From positions 124,001 to 188,000 of the forward strand of contig NZ_BSTJ01000010.1 of assembly GCF_030269445.1 (NCBI RefSeq): a stretch of 64,000 nt of DNA, in the 5' to 3' direction. Below are positions 43,110 to 51,267 of the stretch, in pieces. The notes below the pieces were generated by a model, which saw only the letters and a list, made by a program, of their open reading frames with translations, was not told the DNA's origin and did not search any database. Source of the DNA: Actinoallomurus iriomotensis. Lineage in GTDB: Bacteria; Actinomycetota; Actinomycetes; Streptosporangiales; Streptosporangiaceae. Each line of letters starts with the position of its first letter. The stretch's first letter is position 1. The position numbers and the translations under genes are program-made.

Positions 43110-44365
43110 AGCTCACCATCGTCGGCGGGGGCTCGACGTACACGCCCGAGCTGATCGACGGACTGGTCCGCCTGCGCGACCGGATCGACGTCACCGAGAT
43201 CGCCCTGCAGGACGTCTCGGCCGAGCGGCTCGACGTGCTGGCCGCGATGAGCCGCCGGATGCTGTCCGCCGGCGGCCACCCGGCGGCCGTCACCACGCAC
43301 ACCGACATCGCCCCGGCGGCCGAGGGCGCCCAGATCGTGCTGGTGCAGCTGCGCGTCGGCGGCCAGGCCGCGCGCCTCCAGGACGAGACGCTGCCGCTGC
43401 GCTGCGACTGCCTGGGCCAGGAGACCACCGGCGCCGGCGGTCTGGCCAAGGCGCTGCGCACCGTGCCGGTGATGCTGGACGTCGCCGAGCGGGTGCGCGC
43501 GGTCAACCCGGACGCGTGGCTGATCGACTTCACCAACCCGGTCGGCATCGTCACCCGGGCGCTGCTGACGGCCGGGCACACGCGGGTGGTCGGCCTGTGC
43601 AGCTCGGCCATGGTCTTCCAGCGGCACTTCGCCAAGGTGCTGGGGGTCGAGCCGTCGCGCATCGCCCTCGACCACGTGGGACTCAACCACCTGACCTGGG
43701 AGCGGCGGGTGCTGCTCGACGGTGAGGACGTGCTGCCGCGGCTGCTCGGCGAGCACGGCGAGGAGGTCGCGCCGGCGACGGGCCTGCCGATCGGCCTGCT
43801 GCGCCGCCTCGGCACCGTGCCCTCCTACTACCTGCACTACTACTACGCGCACGACGAGGTGGTCGCCGGCCAGCAGGCGAACGGCGTGCGGGCACAGGAG
43901 GTCATGGAGATCGAGGGCCGGCTGCTGTCCACGTACGCCGACGAGTCGGTGACCGCCAAGCCGGAGCTGCTGACGCGCCGGGGCGGCGCGTTCTACTCCG
44001 AGGCGGCGCTGGACCTGATGGCGTCGCTGCGCGCCGGTGACGGCCGGGCGCACGTGGTCAACGTGCGCAACGGCGCCACCCTGCCGTTCCTGTCGGAGGA
44101 CTCCGTCATCGAGGTGCCCGCGACCGTGGGCGCCGACGGCCCGGTGCCGCTGCCCTCCGCGCCGGTCGAGCCCCTGCTGGCCGGGCTGATCGCGAACGTC
44201 ACCGCGTACGAGCACCTGGCGCTGGAGGCCGCCGTGCACGGCGGGCGCGACCGGGTGTTCCGCGCGCTGCTGGCCCACCCGCTCATCGGCCAGTACGCGG
44301 TCGCCGACCGGCTCACCGATCTGCTGCTGGAGGCGAACCGCGCGTACCTGCCGTGGGCCGTGTGA
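43106..44365 (+). CDS. GH4-family NAD-dependent glycosidase
   Basis: 419 residues, ATG overlapping the GH1 stop by 4 bp. GH4 enzymes cleave by NAD-mediated oxidation at C3 and need a divalent metal. NAD motif VGGGSTYTPEL at 5-16, metal ligands Cys165 (GLCSS) and His195 (GLNHLTW), DFTNPVGIVTRA between. Its close relatives are 6-phospho-beta-glucosidases (LicH/CelF), which need PTS substrates; here there is no PTS gene, so it may act after kinase action or on free glycosides. The exact sugar is uncertain. Confidence 0.88.
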   Translation: MKLTIVGGGSTYTPELIDGLVRLRDRIDVTEIALQDVSAERLDVLAAMSRRMLSAGGHPAAVTTHTDIAPAAEGAQIVLVQLRVGGQAARLQDETLPLRCDCLGQETTGAGGLAKALRTVPVMLDVAERVRAVNPDAWLIDFTNPVGIVTRALLTAGHTRVVGLCSSAMVFQRHFAKVLGVEPSRIALDHVGLNHLTWERRVLLDGEDVLPRLLGEHGEEVAPATGLPIGLLRRLGTVPSYYLHYYYAHDEVVAGQQANGVRAQEVMEIEGRLLSTYADESVTAKPELLTRRGGAFYSEAALDLMASLRAGDGRAHVVNVRNGATLPFLSEDSVIEVPATVGADGPVPLPSAPVEPLLAGLIANVTAYEHLALEAAVHGGRDRVFRALLAHPLIGQYAVADRLTDLLLEANRAYLPWAV

Positions 44366-45351
44366 TGACGCGGCTGGTCCTGGCGGTCGACGGCGGCAAC
44401 TCCAAGACCGACGTCGCGCTCGTGGATCCCGCCGGGACGCTCCTGTCCTGGGTCCGCGGGCCGGGCTGCGCCCTCGACGTGCCGGCCGTGGCCGCGCTGA
44501 TCGCCCGGCTGGCGGACGCCGCGGCCGCCTCGGCGGGCGTGGCCCTGGCGGACGCGCACGCCGCCTGCTACCTGGCCGGGGTGGACGTGCCGTGGCAGGC
44601 GTCGGCGCGGCGGGAGGCGCTCGCCTCGCTCGGGGTGTTCGGGTCGGTCGAGGTCGGCAACGACGCGTGGGCGCTGCTGCGCCTGGGCGCCTCGTCGGAG
44701 GCGCCCGCCGTCGGTGTGGTGTGCGGCGCGGGCCTGAAGGGCGTCGCGCGGTCGGGTTCCGTCGCCTGGGAGTTCCCGTCGCTGGGCTGGCAGACGGGCG
44801 ACCTGAGCGGGGCGGGCGACTTCCTGGCGCGGGAGACGGTACGCGTCGCCGCCCGCGCCGAGGACGGCCGCGGCCCGTCGACCCCCCTGCGCGAGGCGGT
44901 GTGCTCGGCGCTGGGCGTTCCGTCGGTCCACGCGGTGGGGGAGAGGCTGCTCGCCGGTTCGCTGACCGAGGAGGCACTGGGCGTCCTGGTGCCGGTGGTC
45001 CTGGACCAGGCGGTCGCCGGCGATCCGGTCGCGGCCGGGGTGGTGGGAGAGCTGGCCGCCGAGGTCGCGGCCATGGCCCGCGCGGCCCGGCGAACGCTGG
45101 GCGGCGAGGGACCGTGGACGCTGGTGCTGGGCGGCGGCCTGTTCGCCGACCCGGCGGGCCGCCTCCTGAGTGCGGTGAGGAAGGCCGCGCCGGAACTGGA
45201 GCGGGAGTTCGCCCTCGCGGTCGTCGACGCTCCACCGGTCGCGGGCGCCGCCCTGCTGGGCCTCGACCGGACCGGTGCCGCGGCCGGCGTCGAGACCGTG
45301 CGCCGTGCGTTCCTCACCAGGTCCCCGTCCGACGTCATCGACCTCCGCTGA
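44365..45351 (+). CDS. BadF/BadG-type sugar kinase (GlcNAc kinase-like)
   Basis: 328 residues from the ATG at 44365, which shares a base with the GH4 stop. ASKHA ATPase fold: phosphate-1 AVDGGNSKTDVALVD, phosphate-2/connect GVVCGAGLKGVARSG and SLGWQTGDLSGAGDFLARE, adenosine loop LVLGGGLF. Related proteins are N-acetylglucosamine and MurNAc kinases. As the last gene of the mannoside operon it would phosphorylate GlcNAc or a similar hexose; it also faces the MurQ gene across a shared terminator, so its GlcNAc/MurNAc role could link both loci. Confidence 0.8.
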   Translation: MTRLVLAVDGGNSKTDVALVDPAGTLLSWVRGPGCALDVPAVAALIARLADAAAASAGVALADAHAACYLAGVDVPWQASARREALASLGVFGSVEVGNDAWALLRLGASSEAPAVGVVCGAGLKGVARSGSVAWEFPSLGWQTGDLSGAGDFLARETVRVAARAEDGRGPSTPLREAVCSALGVPSVHAVGERLLAGSLTEEALGVLVPVVLDQAVAGDPVAAGVVGELAAEVAAMARAARRTLGGEGPWTLVLGGGLFADPAGRLLSAVRKAAPELEREFALAVVDAPPVAGAALLGLDRTGAAAGVETVRRAFLTRSPSDVIDLR

Positions 45352-45354
45352 ACA

Positions 45355-45385
45355 GGGCGGTGGTGGCGTACGTCCATCACCGCCC
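45355..45385. terminator. Bidirectional terminator between BadF kinase and murQ
   Basis: A 12-bp stem (GGGCGGTGGTGG with CCATCACCGCCC, one G-T pair) and 7-nt loop in the 63 bp between convergent stops. It ends the eleven-gene operon and the murQ operon. Confidence 0.8.
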
Positions 45386-45414
45386 CATCGCGGGCCGACG
45401 TGACGGCGCCCTCG

Positions 45415-46377
45415 TCAGGAGTGGAGGTCGGCCGGAGGCGCGGGGCGCACGTTCAGAGCCGCCAACGCCTGCCGGACCCGCCCTCCGGACTCCGCCAGCG
45501 CGGCGCGGCAGTCCTGCGGTGTCACCGATCCGGCCGGGGGCTGCCCCGCGAGCAGGTAGACCAGCGCGGTCTTCAGATCGCCGCACACGTCGAGTGCCGC
45601 CCGGCAGTCGGCGTCGTCCGCTCCCGTGGCCTGGACGAGCAGCCGCACCATCCGCCCGCGCAGCTTCGCGTTCGTCGCCCGCATGTCGACCATGAGGTTG
45701 CGGTAGGTGTGGCCCAGCCGGACCATCAGCGCGGTCGAGAACGAGTTCAGGAGCAGCTTCTGCGCGGTGCCGGCCTTGAGCCGGGTCGATCCCGTGAGGG
45801 CCTCCGGCCCGGTGTCCGCGACGAGCACGTAGTCCGCGAGTTCGGCCAGCGGGGCGTTCGGGTTCGAGGTGACGAGCGCGGAGGACGCCCCGGCCTCCCG
45901 GGCGGCCGTCAGCGCCGCTCCGACGTAGGGGGTGCGGCCGGAGGCGGTCAGGCCGATCACCACGTCCGCGGCGATGACGTCGGCGGTGTCGGTTCCATCG
46001 TCGTTGTCCTCGGCGTCCTCGACGGCGCGCAGCAACGCCGTGGTGCCGCCGGCATGATGAGCGATGACCACGCCTTCGGGCAGCCCGAACGTCGGGAGCA
46101 GTTCCGCCGCGTCGAGCACGCCGAGACGTCCGGACGTGCCCGCGCCGAAGTAGTGCACCCGGCCGCCGTCGGCGACCCGGGCCGCGGCGTCGTCCACCAG
46201 CCTGGCCAGTTCGGGCAATGCCGCGGCCACCGCGTCGGGGACGACACGGTCCTCATCGTGGAGCAGGCGGACGAGTTCGAGCGTCGACACGGCGTCGAGT
46301 TCGGTGGTCCGGGCGTTGACCTGCTCGGTCGGGGACGTGACCCGGATTCCAGAGTGGTTCACGAATGGCCTTTCCAT
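45415..46377 (-). CDS. murQ: N-acetylmuramic acid 6-phosphate etherase
   Basis: 320 residues, near the usual 300. MurQ removes D-lactate from MurNAc-6-phosphate to give GlcNAc-6-phosphate. SIS fold with GAGTSGRLGVLDAAELLPTFG (phosphate loop and the catalytic Glu in DAAE), GLTASGRTPYVGAAL and GPEALTGSTRLKAGTAQKLLLN, the strongly conserved block of the family. Lies 12 bp after the MurR-like gene as the last gene of the minus-strand recycling operon. With AnmK on the divergent operon the two enzymes make a complete anhydro-MurNAc to GlcNAc-6-P route. Confidence 0.95.
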   Translation of the reverse strand: MERPFVNHSGIRVTSPTEQVNARTTELDAVSTLELVRLLHDEDRVVPDAVAAALPELARLVDDAAARVADGGRVHYFGAGTSGRLGVLDAAELLPTFGLPEGVVIAHHAGGTTALLRAVEDAEDNDDGTDTADVIAADVVIGLTASGRTPYVGAALTAAREAGASSALVTSNPNAPLAELADYVLVADTGPEALTGSTRLKAGTAQKLLLNSFSTALMVRLGHTYRNLMVDMRATNAKLRGRMVRLLVQATGADDADCRAALDVCGDLKTALVYLLAGQPPAGSVTPQDCRAALAESGGRVRQALAALNVRPAPPADLHS

Positions 46378-46389
46378 GGGCGGCGTTGT

Positions 46390-47313
46390 TCAGCGGGTCT
46401 CCCCACCGCGCGGTTGGGGCGTTGTCCGGGTGACCCGGCGGTCGGCGATGGCGTGCCGGGTCGCGTCGAGTGCGGCGATGGCCTGGTCGTAACGGCGCTG
46501 GGCGACGGCGGTGAACAGCACGTCGACCACACTCAGCGCGGCGATCCGCGACGCCGTCGCTCCGGAGCGGAAGGTCGTCTCCCGGTCGACCGTGGTCAAT
46601 AACACGTCCGCCGCGGCGGCGAGCGGTGAGTTCGGTACGCCGGTCAGCGCGATCGTCCGGGCGCCGTGCGCGCTCGCCTCGCGGATGACGTCGACGGTGT
46701 CCGGCGTCGTACCGGTGTGCGACACGCCGATCGCGACGTCGGCCGGTCCGAGCAGCGCGGCCGCGGTCAGGGCCGCGTGGGTGTCGTGCCAGGCGTAGGC
46801 GATGAGCCCGATCCGGTGCAGCTTCTGGTGCAGGTCGAGGGCGACGACGGCGCTCGCGCCGACGCCGACGATGTCGACCCGGCGCGCGCCCGCGGTGAGC
46901 GCGACCGCCTTGGCCAGTGCCGCGCGGTCGAGGTTACGCGCCGTGTCGGCGATCGCCTGCTGGTCGGTGAAGGTGACGGTGTCGATGATCGAGTCAAGGT
47001 CGTCGTCGCGGCTGATGTCGCTCCCGATCGGGCGGTTCGCCGCCCGCTCCTGCTCGCGTCCCGACTCCGCCGCGAGTGCGATCCGCAGTTCGCGGTACCC
47101 GCGCAGCCCGAGTTCCTGGCACAGCCGCAGCACCGTGCTCTCCGAGGTCTGCGCGGCCCGCGCGAGTTCGGAGATGGTCTGCGTGGCGGCATGCGCCGGC
47201 TGACCCAGGATGTAGGTCGCGACCCGCCGTTTGGACGGCACCAGCGACAGCTGGAGCCCGCGCAGTGTGGTCAGCACGTCCTGCTGCGGGCCGGGCGAGT
47301 GATCGGTGGCCAC
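46390..47313 (-). CDS. RpiR/MurR-family regulator
   Basis: 307 residues from the GTG at 47313, two bases after the ABC ATPase stop. N-terminal HTH_6 domain (TISELARAAQTSESTVLRLCQELGLRGYRELRIAL, about 45-80) and C-terminal SIS sugar-phosphate sensor (RVDIVGVGASAVVALDLHQKL, IGVSHTGTTPDTVDVI, TIALTGVPNSPLAAAADVLL). MurR-type proteins repress murQ operons and respond to MurNAc-6-P. Being inside the regulated operon suggests autoregulation, probably at the palindrome at 52874-52886. Confidence 0.92.
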   Translation of the reverse strand: MATDHSPGPQQDVLTTLRGLQLSLVPSKRRVATYILGQPAHAATQTISELARAAQTSESTVLRLCQELGLRGYRELRIALAAESGREQERAANRPIGSDISRDDDLDSIIDTVTFTDQQAIADTARNLDRAALAKAVALTAGARRVDIVGVGASAVVALDLHQKLHRIGLIAYAWHDTHAALTAAALLGPADVAIGVSHTGTTPDTVDVIREASAHGARTIALTGVPNSPLAAAADVLLTTVDRETTFRSGATASRIAALSVVDVLFTAVAQRRYDQAIAALDATRHAIADRRVTRTTPQPRGGETR

Positions 47314-47315
47314 GG

Positions 47316-48314
47316 TTACCCGTTCGTCCCGTCCGCCGTCGCCGCCTCGCTCTGCACGACATGGCAGGCCAGCCGATGCCGGCCGGACGCGGGCAGCATG
47401 AGCGGCTCGACACTGCGGCATCGATCTTCGGCCAGCGGGCATCGCGGGTGGAAGCGGCACCCGGACGGCGGGTCGGCGGCGTCCGGGACCTCGCCGGTGA
47501 CCACCAGCTCGGTCGGCGGAGCGTCGAGCCCGGGGTCGGCGATCGGCACCGCCGTCTGCAGCGCCCGGGTGTACGGGTGCCCGGGGGTGTCGGAGACGAC
47601 GTCCCACGGCCCGTACTCGACGATCTTGCCCAGGTACATCACCGCGATCCGGTCGGCGAGGTGGCGCACCACGCCGAGGTCGTGAGAGATGAACACGAAG
47701 GTCAGCCCCAGCTCATCGCGGAGCCGGACCAGCAGATTGATGATCTCCGCGCGGACCGAGACGTCCAGCGCCGAGACGGGCTCGTCCAGGACGAGGATCT
47801 GCGGCTGGACGGCGAGCGCGCGGGCGATCCCGATGCGTTGCCGCTGCCCGCCGGAGAGCTGGTGCGGGTACCGGCCGGCGGTGGACGGCGGCAACCCGAC
47901 GGTCTCGAGCAGCTCGCCGACGCGTCCGTCACCGGACGGCAGCCGGTGCACGCTGAGGACCTCGGCCAGCGCGGCGCCGATCCGCTGCCGCGGATCGAGG
48001 GAGGCGTACGGGTCCTGGAAGACGAGCTGGATCCCGCGCCGCAGTTCGCGCAGTTCTCCCCGCTTGGCGAGGTCGATCCGCCGCCCCAGGATCTCGACGC
48101 TTCCGGAGTCCGGCCGTTCGAGCCGTGTCAGCAGTCGCGCGAGCGTCGACTTCCCGCAGCCGCTCTCCCCGACGACGCCGAGCACCTGGCCGCGCTCGAC
48201 GCTCACGCTCACGCGGTCGAGCGCCTGGACCTCGCCGCGCCCCGGTGTGCGGTAGTGCTTGACGACGTCGCGGACGTCGATCGCGATCTCGCCGGACGTC
48301 GGCCGGTCAGGCAC
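47316..48314 (-). CDS. Oligopeptide/muropeptide ABC ATPase (DppF/OppF type)
   Basis: 332 residues. Walker A GESGCGKST, Q-loop LVFQDPYASLDPRQR, signature LSGGQRQR, Walker B ILVLDEPVSALD, and the OppF C-terminal module with four-Cys cluster pattern (GCRFHPRCPLAEDRC) that often binds iron-sulfur. Start overlaps the previous ATPase stop by 8 bp. With the next gene it powers the permease pair. Confidence 0.94.
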   Translation of the reverse strand: MPDRPTSGEIAIDVRDVVKHYRTPGRGEVQALDRVSVSVERGQVLGVVGESGCGKSTLARLLTRLERPDSGSVEILGRRIDLAKRGELRELRRGIQLVFQDPYASLDPRQRIGAALAEVLSVHRLPSGDGRVGELLETVGLPPSTAGRYPHQLSGGQRQRIGIARALAVQPQILVLDEPVSALDVSVRAEIINLLVRLRDELGLTFVFISHDLGVVRHLADRIAVMYLGKIVEYGPWDVVSDTPGHPYTRALQTAVPIADPGLDAPPTELVVTGEVPDAADPPSGCRFHPRCPLAEDRCRSVEPLMLPASGRHRLACHVVQSEAATADGTNG

Positions 48315-49311
48315 GGCCGGTCACCCCCGCGGACGGTGCGTGCCAGTCCTCGCGCGGCACCCAGCATGCGGCTCGTGAGCCGGCACGGTCGATCAATGGA
48401 GGCTCCTCCGTGTCGCAGCGGTCCTGTCGATGGGCGCAGCGCGGCGCGAACGGGCAGCCGGGCGGGAGCGCGGACAGCGCGACCGGGCTGCCGCCGATCT
48501 GCGGCAACGGCGCCTGGTGCGGATCTCCCGGTGTCGGCAGCGAGCGCAGCAGGCCGTCGGTGTAGGGGTGGTGCGGGGTGGCGAACAGCGAGCGGGTACG
48601 GGCCAGCTCGGTGACCCGGCCGGCGTACACCACGGCGACCCGGTCGGCGATCCGCGCCACCACGCCGAGGTCGTGGGTGATCCAGACGACGGCGATGCCG
48701 TACTCGTCCCGCAGCCTGGCGACCAACTGGATGATCTGCTGCTGGATCGTCACGTCCAGCGCCGTCGTCGGTTCGTCGGCGATGAGCACCTTGGGGCGGG
48801 GCGCGATCGCGCACGCGATCAGCACGCGCTGCCGCATGCCACCGGAGAGCTGGTGCGGATAGAGCCTCATCAGCGCCTGCGGCGAGGGCAGCCCCACCTC
48901 GCCGAGCACGGTCACCGCCCGGTCGCGGGCCGCGTCCTTCGACCAGCCGTGGGCCTGCAGCCCCTCGGTCACCTGCCGGCCGATGCGCATCATCGGGTTC
49001 AACGACGTCATCGGATCCTGGTAGACCATGCCGACCTCCGCGCCGCGGACGGTGCGGCGCTCGGGCTCGCGCAGCGCCACCAGATCCCGGCCCTCCAGCA
49101 GGACCTGGCCGCTGGTGACCTCGGCGCCGGCCGGCAACAGGCCGGCGATGCTCAGCGCGGTGAACGACTTGCCCGAACCGGACTCGCCCACCACCGCCAG
49201 GGTCTCGCCGCGGTCGACCTCGAGGTCGACCCCGCGCAGGATCTCCAGCGGCCCGGACGGAGTGCGGATCGCGGTGTGCAGGCCCCGTACCGCGAGTATC
49301 GGTTCGCTCAT
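48307..49311 (-). CDS. Oligopeptide/muropeptide ABC ATPase (DppD/OppD type)
   Basis: 334 residues from the ATG at 49311 (GGAGGG just upstream, about 3-4 bases). Walker A GESGSGKSF (Thr/Ser position is Phe after Ser), MVYQDPMTSLNPMM, signature LSGGMRQR, Walker B VLIADEPTTALD, and the C-terminal Cys module GCPFAPRCAHRQDRC. The longer upstream frame is not supported. Partner of the DppF-type ATPase. Confidence 0.94.
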   Translation of the reverse strand: MSEPILAVRGLHTAIRTPSGPLEILRGVDLEVDRGETLAVVGESGSGKSFTALSIAGLLPAGAEVTSGQVLLEGRDLVALREPERRTVRGAEVGMVYQDPMTSLNPMMRIGRQVTEGLQAHGWSKDAARDRAVTVLGEVGLPSPQALMRLYPHQLSGGMRQRVLIACAIAPRPKVLIADEPTTALDVTIQQQIIQLVARLRDEYGIAVVWITHDLGVVARIADRVAVVYAGRVTELARTRSLFATPHHPYTDGLLRSLPTPGDPHQAPLPQIGGSPVALSALPPGCPFAPRCAHRQDRCDTEEPPLIDRAGSRAACWVPREDWHAPSAGVTGRA

Positions 49312-49375
49312 GAGCCCTCCTTCGTCGGAGAAGCGATCCCGGCGCGCGTGTTTTTGATTCGCTCGCTCCGCTCCC

Positions 49376-50272
49376 TCATGGGCGGGAGTCCCTTCGCGGA
49401 TCGAGCGCACTGCGCAGGCCGTCGCCGAGGAGGTTGAGCGTTATCACCGCGATGACGATCGCGAGTGCGGGGAAGGTCAGCGTCCACCAGGCGGTGGCGA
49501 CGGTGTTGCGCGCGTCGGAGACCATCAGGCCGAGGCTGGGAGTCGGGGGCCGGGTACCCAGGCCGAGGAACGACAGCGCGGACTCGGTGAGGATCGCCCA
49601 GGACAGCGCCAGTGTCACCTGCACCACGATCGGCGCGCTCACGTTGGGGAGCACGTGGCGGAGCAGGATCCGCGGCAGTGGCGTGCCGAGAACCCGCTGC
49701 GCCTTGATGTACTCCGCGCCGCCGACCGTGAGCGTCGGCCCGCGCGAGACGCGGGTGAAGATCGGGGTGTAGACGACGGCGATCGCGATCGCGGTGTTCT
49801 GCCAGCCGTTGCCGAGGGCGCTGACGACCGCGAGTGCCAGCAGGATCGCGGGGAACGCGAAGAGAATGTCGATGAAGCGGCTGACGATCTGGTCCACCCA
49901 GCCGCCGAAGAAACCGGCGCTGATCCCGAGGACCGAGCCGATCACGGCCGCTGCCGCCACCGAGACGACCGCGACACGCAGCGACGTCCAGATCCCGACG
50001 GCGGCGCGGGCGGCGATGTCCCGGCCGAACTGGTCGGTGCCGAACCAGTATCGGCTCGACGGGCCCTGCAGCCGGGCGGCCGGGTGCTGCGCGATCGGGT
50101 CGTGCGGCAGCACCCCGAGCGCGCCGAGCACCGCGATGACGGCGAGCAGCACGATGACGGTGAGGCCGATCCGCCCGTTGCGGTCCCGCCAGATCCGGGC
50201 GAGCAGCGACGACCGGCCGGGCGCGGCGGGCACGGAGCCCATCGGCTCGGCCACCGTAGGCAGCACACTCAC
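49376..50272 (-). CDS. ABC permease, DppC/OppC type
   Basis: 298 residues from the GTG at 50272, which has AAGGAGA about 7 bases upstream (a frame from 50302 lacks one). Six helices; N-terminal OppC_N helix LTVIVLLAVIAVLGALGVL, then FGTDQFGRDIAARAAVGIWTSL, and the ATPase-contact region EYIKAQRVLGTPLPRILLRHVLPN. Partner of DppB-type permease upstream; stops 64 bp before the ATPase start. Confidence 0.93.
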   Translation of the reverse strand: MSVLPTVAEPMGSVPAAPGRSSLLARIWRDRNGRIGLTVIVLLAVIAVLGALGVLPHDPIAQHPAARLQGPSSRYWFGTDQFGRDIAARAAVGIWTSLRVAVVSVAAAAVIGSVLGISAGFFGGWVDQIVSRFIDILFAFPAILLALAVVSALGNGWQNTAIAIAVVYTPIFTRVSRGPTLTVGGAEYIKAQRVLGTPLPRILLRHVLPNVSAPIVVQVTLALSWAILTESALSFLGLGTRPPTPSLGLMVSDARNTVATAWWTLTFPALAIVIAVITLNLLGDGLRSALDPRRDSRP

Positions 50273-50291
50273 GAGGTCTCCTTTCGCTCGC

Positions 50292-51254
50292 TCATGAGGC
50301 ACGCGTCCTTGGGTCGATCATTCGATAGAGCAGGTCGACGAGCAGGTTCACCAGCACGAACAGCACCGCGATGACCAGTACCGTGCCCTGCACCACCGGG
50401 TAGTCCCGGTTGGAGATGGCGGTGAACAGCAGGCGCCCCATACCGGGCAGCGCGAAGATCTGCTCGATGATCACGGTGCCGCCGAGCAGGTAGCCGAACT
50501 GGATACCGGTCAGCGTGACGATGGGGATGGTGGCGTTACGCAGGATGTGGGACCTGCGGACCCGACCGGGCGACAGGCCCTTGCCGCGCGCGGTCCGCAC
50601 GTAGTCGGCGTCCGCCATCTCGACGTACTCCGATCGGGTCGTGCGCATCACGTTGGCCGCGAACGCGACCGCGAGCACGAGCGACGGGTACAGGATCTGG
50701 CTCATGTTCCCCGACACCGAGCGGGTCAGCGGCACGAAGGTGCCGGTGTCGGGGAAGTAGTGGAAGGCCTCCGCGAGGATCGTCACCACGGCGGTGCCGA
50801 GCACGAACTCGGGGATCGCCAGGCCGACCAGTGACGCGCCCTGGGTGAGCGAGTCGGAGGCCCGCCCCGGCCGGCTGCCGGCGAGCACACCCAGCACCAC
50901 GCCGAAGGCGGTGCCGATCAACGCCGACAGCACGGCGAGTTCGACCGTCACCGGCAGCGATGACGCCACCAGGCTGGTGACAGACTTGCCGTTGGTCAGC
51001 GACAGCCCGAGGTCGCCGTGCGCGACACCCGAGATCCACGCCCAGAGCTGGGCGAACCAGGGCCGGTCGATCCCGTAGAAGTGCTCGAGTGAGGCACGCT
51101 GCGCCGGGGTCAGCGTGCCCGACTCGATGCCGAGCGAGGCGGTGATCGCGTCTCCGGGGATGGTGCGCAGCACGACGAAGACGACCACTGTCACCCCCAG
51201 CAAGGTGATCAGCGCGCCGAGGGCCCGTGCCCCCAGCCATCGCCAGTTCAGCAT
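50292..51254 (-). CDS. ABC permease, DppB/OppB type
   Basis: 320 residues. First helix ALGALITLLGVTVVVFVVLRTIPGD, then YGIDRPWFAQLWAWISGVAHGDLGLSL typical of DppB, EYVEMADADYVRTARGKGLS with RRSHILRNATIPIVTL as the EAA coupling loop, and GMGRLLFTAISNRDYPVVQG. It lies 13 bp after the binding-protein gene and 20 bp before DppC. Expected in the cytoplasmic membrane as half of the muropeptide channel. Confidence 0.94.
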   Translation of the reverse strand: MLNWRWLGARALGALITLLGVTVVVFVVLRTIPGDAITASLGIESGTLTPAQRASLEHFYGIDRPWFAQLWAWISGVAHGDLGLSLTNGKSVTSLVASSLPVTVELAVLSALIGTAFGVVLGVLAGSRPGRASDSLTQGASLVGLAIPEFVLGTAVVTILAEAFHYFPDTGTFVPLTRSVSGNMSQILYPSLVLAVAFAANVMRTTRSEYVEMADADYVRTARGKGLSPGRVRRSHILRNATIPIVTLTGIQFGYLLGGTVIIEQIFALPGMGRLLFTAISNRDYPVVQGTVLVIAVLFVLVNLLVDLLYRMIDPRTRAS

Positions 51255-51267
51255 CGGCTCGCCCCTC

